Shown piece after piece: positions 59,775-64,000 of a stretch of DNA of 64,000 nucleotides. The stretch spans positions 6,262,001-6,326,000 of the forward strand of contig NC_035790.1 in assembly GCF_001653235.2 (NCBI RefSeq), written 5' to 3'. Position 1 is the stretch's first letter. Each line of letters begins with the position of its first letter. The notes beneath the pieces were generated by a model. The model saw nothing but the letters and a program-made list of their open reading frames with translations, did no database searches and had not been told where the DNA came from. The position numbers and the translations under genes were made by a program. The stretch is from Pochonia chlamydosporia 170 (lineage: Eukaryota > Ascomycota > Sordariomycetes > Hypocreales > Clavicipitaceae).

Positions 59775-62700
59775 GGCAACTAGCTGATGGCCGGCGAGGC
59801 AATAGTGTAGACAATTGCTAGGCCCAGGTGAAGTATAGTAGTGCCAACGAGAACAACCAAAACGAGAGAGTTTTTGATGGTATCAATGGAATGGGTGATA
59901 CTTTGTAGACTTGGACTGGGCGGCTGGCACTGGTGATAAGTGACCGCCACCAGCTTGAGGTTGATGATGCCTGGTCCGATGTCCTCTTAATGTTGGTGTC
60001 TGGCCAGTGGCATACGCCTGTGCTTGTCAAGCGACTGGAATTGCCAGTGGTCGTGGCCACTGAGGAACAGTTTGGGCGACGACGACGCCAACTGCCGCAA
60101 AACAGATCGCAAACAGGGGCGGAACGATATGTGGAAAATAAAATAAAATAGAACAAATACGACAATGAAATGAAGTCAAATACGACGATGACTGTAACCG
60201 CCGAATAAAGAAAACCCGCTCCAAACTCAATGCGAGTGCTGTACGGAGCACCGCAGCAGTGCAAAGTGAACCAGCGTTGACCTGACCTGACTGGAGGCGA
60301 CTGGACCAAACTGGTGAAGCTACCACTCTGCCGCCTGCATGTATGGTCGCGGTGCCACCGGCGCTGGTGTCCAGCAGGGCTTGGTGCAGGGGAGCACTTG
60401 AGCACTTGAGGCGTCCACTGCAAGCGATTGCGCACAGGCGCCCAGCTGGCTCAACAGCTCAAGCTGTCGTGCATCCGAAAAATGGGACTCGATGCTGGGG
60501 TCTGGTCGGGTTCAAGGCAACATCGAAGTTCAGCGTTGAGTTGATTGATGCTAGTGACAGCCATGCAGCCATACTTTTTCGGCGCAGTTTGCTGGCTCTG
60601 GCGGTGTGTCCAATGTTGATGTTAATAATGCCACTTTTGAAGTGTTTGGTGGGTGTGGTCAGTTGGAGTTCAAAAGTTGTTGGCCCAACCCTGAGTGTGC
60701 AGGCTTGATAAGAACTGTCAATCCAACTCCGGTTGGTCTCGTTGGCAAGGGCGGCGGCGCAGGGATCGTCAATTGACTCAAGTTCGCTTGGTGAGAGACT
60801 GCCGAAATTGTCGAAGGAAAACAAGCATGCGTTTGGAAGCTATGCCGAAGCAGTAACCCAGAGTGAAAACCTGCCAGGGATCCTGGTCGAATTTGAGGGT
60901 GAGGGAGTGATCAATTGACTGACCACTTGGAAATCTGAGGCTAAAGCACAATCAACTTGCAAACCACGATACTGTCTGCTGGGCACGATACTCACACAAA
61001 TATAAATGTAAAAAAAAAAAAGGAAAAAGAACGAAAGAATGAGAGAACCAGAGTCCCAAGTCGGACCAGACTGCACCTACAATCCAATATTTCAATTCCA
61101 GCAGCAGCAAAGGGATCCATGGTGACGGATCAGGTCAATTCAACGCAATATCCCAGCCATTTTCGAGAACAGGGCAACCCTGCTGTGCGACGCATTCTTT
61201 GACATGAGATCAAGAGGTCACGACTTCAGGTCCGATGCCACACAAGCAAGCAGTTTCTAATGATTTACACCAGGCCAAACGAAACTAAAAAAGAAAAAAA
61301 GAACGGACAGAAAAGGAGGTGGTGCAGCTAGGACAGACCATTCAGACCTGGGCACATACATGCAAGGGCAACACGACACAAAAAGCATGCCCAGATGGAT
61401 GTCAAGCAAGGTTCAATTTAGATCATATGTATGACCAGGCACTTACCTGATGCTGCTACACCACAGCAACTCACGAAACACACATGCGATAACTGGCTGA
61501 TGCTTGAGACGTACAATAAGGAAGATGGAACACGAGGGGGAAAGCAGGAACAATGGCCCATGCTCAACTAATCAAACCAGATACGACAGATGCAAGCTCG
61601 ACGACTCCGTATTGTATAACCCGTGCAACGTGCAAGACCATGTTCAGCCATTCCATTCCCCCCCCTTTGTCCAGCAAGGAAGCTTTGGGTATCAGCTGGG
61701 TTCGGCAACCTGCATGCTCTTTTTCAGCGCCTGCATGCGTAGAACATTCACGGAGCTCCAGTTGTGCATCTCATCCAGGTTTGGGGGCGCAATGTCTGCC
61801 TTGTTGGCACCATTGCCATTCAATGATTGATGGGTTTTGGCTCGGATGGCACTCCGGACGCATACATCGTGCTTTTTGTTTCGCTTGCCTGACTCACCAT
61901 TGCAATTCAAGCCTCAACAACTATATACCATCGTACAGTAATCTGGTTCTGTGCAAGAGTCCTGCTCGACGGATTTGGATAGTCACTGTGACTGGCGCTC
62001 CGCTCAGATTAAAACAAATGGAGCCTCAACCAAGGCACGGATATTGGGTGGACGACTTTGGCAACAAGGTTTGGACCAATGTTGGGTCCCTGGGCAACAA
62101 GCTTTGCGCCATGGCATGAGAAAAATCCACTTGAATGTTGATGCTGGGTGCAAACTCGGCAGGATTGACAGCTCTGTGCCTGGTGACTTTGGAAGGGCAA
62201 GATGCTTGCAAATTGAAGTGGCAGAATGTTGGATAGACATGCGGATCACGGAGTAGATTTTCCCTGACCCAAACGAGGCACCTTCCGCATTGCAATTGCT
62301 GGGCAGAGGTTTTGGTCATTCTTTCCTGCACTGCATCGACCTCCCCTCACCTACCCACATTGTGACTTGACAATATTCACACCTGCAAGCTCCTCCAACG
62401 TAATGAATCCGTTGCAAAAAGTCCCCTGGATGCAACGATACGGCGGCCGGCTACGAAAGCCATATTACTTTATTATCACCTGGCATCTTGGCTGCGTGAA
62501 TTTCGAAAGGTTGTCTCATCGGATCAATCCTTCGAGTGGCCCCTGACCCCCACATGGTCATTGCCTCTGCGTCACGCCAAGCACTTCATCATACAATATC
62601 ACATCGTCAATGTTGTCGCTGACATCATCATCGGAGACTGTCAGTGAGAAAAGTGGGAGAGGTGAGAAACCAACGACACCCACACCCTTTGACCATGTTC

Positions 62701-64000
62701 CCTCCAAGACATTTAAATGATGGTTGGTGAGATCCTCACCAACACCCCTGTTGTCTGTGACTGAGCTGCAGACTCTTCAGAATTACCTGGTGAAACAATC
62801 ACAATCTGGGACAAAGACGATCTGGTACCTGCTGAGGAGTAACCCAGTTTGATGGTGTCTTTCCCCGCCTTGGGTTTTGTGGCGCAGCGATGCATCTGGT
62901 ACCCGTTTGATCTATCAAGTGCCGACTGAGGGTTTGACTTTGTTTTCCAACCCAGATGGCTCACGGAGCACAGTTCGTTTTGGGTATGCTCTCTCTTGAT
63001 TTGGATTCGGGGATGGATTTCAAGTCGCAGATCGCCGATTCGTTGAGCGCCATCTTGTTGAAACAGTTGCCTGGGGTCAGACGTGGTTGAAGGAGTTTGC
63101 TTACATCTCAACCGTTCAACATGAGACGAACAGTGGCTGGGCTCCAATTGAGTCCTCGCCATGTCTCTGGTTTAATTTCAACCAACTTGCTTCGAGCAAT
63201 AACAGGACATGGGCACTGTGGCACGCTCAATGCTGACCTCTAGAGCCTTGTGCAACAAACTCCGAACTGTCAGCCGCGCGATAATGCTCAACCATATTGT
63301 ATACTCCTACATTGGGGTCAAGTTATACGACACATGCCAGTGTAAACACGCCCAAGAACCCGAAACAACTTGATTGTGTATGAGATCAGTTGTAAAACTA
63401 CAATATTCGACCCCGGCATTTTGCAGTTCCATGAGAATGGTTGAAGCATTCTGGTTTCTGACATGCTTACAGAGAAGCTGTTTTGGTCCATCACCTGAAA
63501 CGACTATCCAGTTTCGCCAGATCTAAGGGTCGGAAACATCACTTAAATATAGAATGATCGACTCCATAAAGGAAGGATCAAACCGATGCACCACAATCAA
63601 GCGGCATAGGGCTGTTGATCAGATCTACCAGACATGCAGTTGCGGCTCCGATGGATGGTTCACAAACCTTAAAATCTGCACCGCGGAATGGAGACAACTG
63701 GCCGCTAGCGCATCCTGAGTTGGATTCAAGTCGGTAATCAGCGCTGATCATCTAGGAACAAACGGTGGAATGCTTCCTCCGGCTGACCGGATGGTTCATT
63801 GGCTCTGTCCTGTAATTCCAACCCTTTTGAGCTGATTAAACTCGCTTTATTGGGCCAGTACATGGAGATTATGCAGATCTGGAGCTCGAGCGACATAGAG
63901 TACTTCCACCGTGGATTGTGTCCCCTAATATAAAAAAGACATCGCACAGCATTTTCAAGTACTCGAACTCGACAATCCCGCAACTATAACTACCATTACT
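59775..64000. other. Gene-free end of the window (4.2 kb)
   Basis: This includes the KIN1 promoter and probably a long leader. Frames up to 205 codons occur, but most begin at non-ATG codons and none shows a domain, signal peptide or credible splice structure. A poly-A run lies at about 61009-61020, and single GTACGGAG (60241) and ACGGAGTA (62246) motifs occur. An ACCAGACAT copy lies near 63628. Confidence 0.45.

Noticed and set aside
61553..62119. 188-codon frame near the window end
   Set aside because: Random composition with many Cys/His/Trp and no domain. It overlaps other equally long frames on both strands.

Overview
The window is nuclear DNA from a filamentous ascomycete (Pezizomycotina, Sordariomycetes). 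Hypocreales is the best guess, judged from the protein flavour and gene models rather than from any search. The evidence is short introns (about 50-120 nt) with GTAAGT/GTATGT/GTACGT donors and CTAAC-like branch points, bZIP factors of fungal type, a cpc-1 gene with the filamentous-fungal two-uORF leader, an Ure2-like glutathione transferase and a KIN1 kinase with a fungal serine-rich N-terminus. I see no transposon, no CRISPR array, no convincing tRNA and no strongly AT-rich (RIP-like) tract. Exon boundaries were set by hand from splice consensus and reading frame. In every multi-exon model the exon lengths sum to a multiple of three.

Layout. 1-14.3 kb is a compact housekeeping block: the 3' end of a large protein (possibly MON2), TRM7, a GNAT acetyltransferase, a GPI-anchored surface protein, the amino-acid starvation regulator CPC1, a CCDC174-like nuclear protein, homoserine dehydrogenase (HOM6), a small membrane protein and TRM8. 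14.6-28.7 kb holds an MDM1-type sorting nexin, a two-RRM SR splicing factor, a divergent PEX11/FBP1 pair, a DUF1295 membrane reductase-like protein and a CIA30-domain protein. 28.7-48.6 kb is almost empty: one short bZIP gene (33.7-34.6 kb) sits between about 5 kb of gene-free DNA downstream and about 14 kb upstream. 48.6-59.8 kb holds a GST with a 1 kb intron, the CCR4-NOT subunit CAF40 and the polarity kinase KIN1. The last 4.2 kb shows no gene.

Functional links. CPC1 is the GCN4 orthologue. Its leader carries a two-codon uORF1 and a 39-codon uORF2, plus 240 codons of in-frame sequence without a stop and without an AUG ahead of the main AUG. This is the arrangement reported for conserved non-AUG N-terminal extensions of CPC1. 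A perfect TGACTCA site lies upstream of it, and HOM6, a plausible target, has a TGACTC core just before its start. PEX11 and FBP1 (peroxisome proliferation and gluconeogenesis) share one 1.46 kb promoter with two CCGAGG sites. TRM7 and TRM8 are both tRNA methyltransferases but are not adjacent.

I found no clearly unprecedented system. The most informative places are the cpc-1 leader, the 6-nt microexon and long intron of the SR gene, and the bZIP gene isolated in a gene desert.
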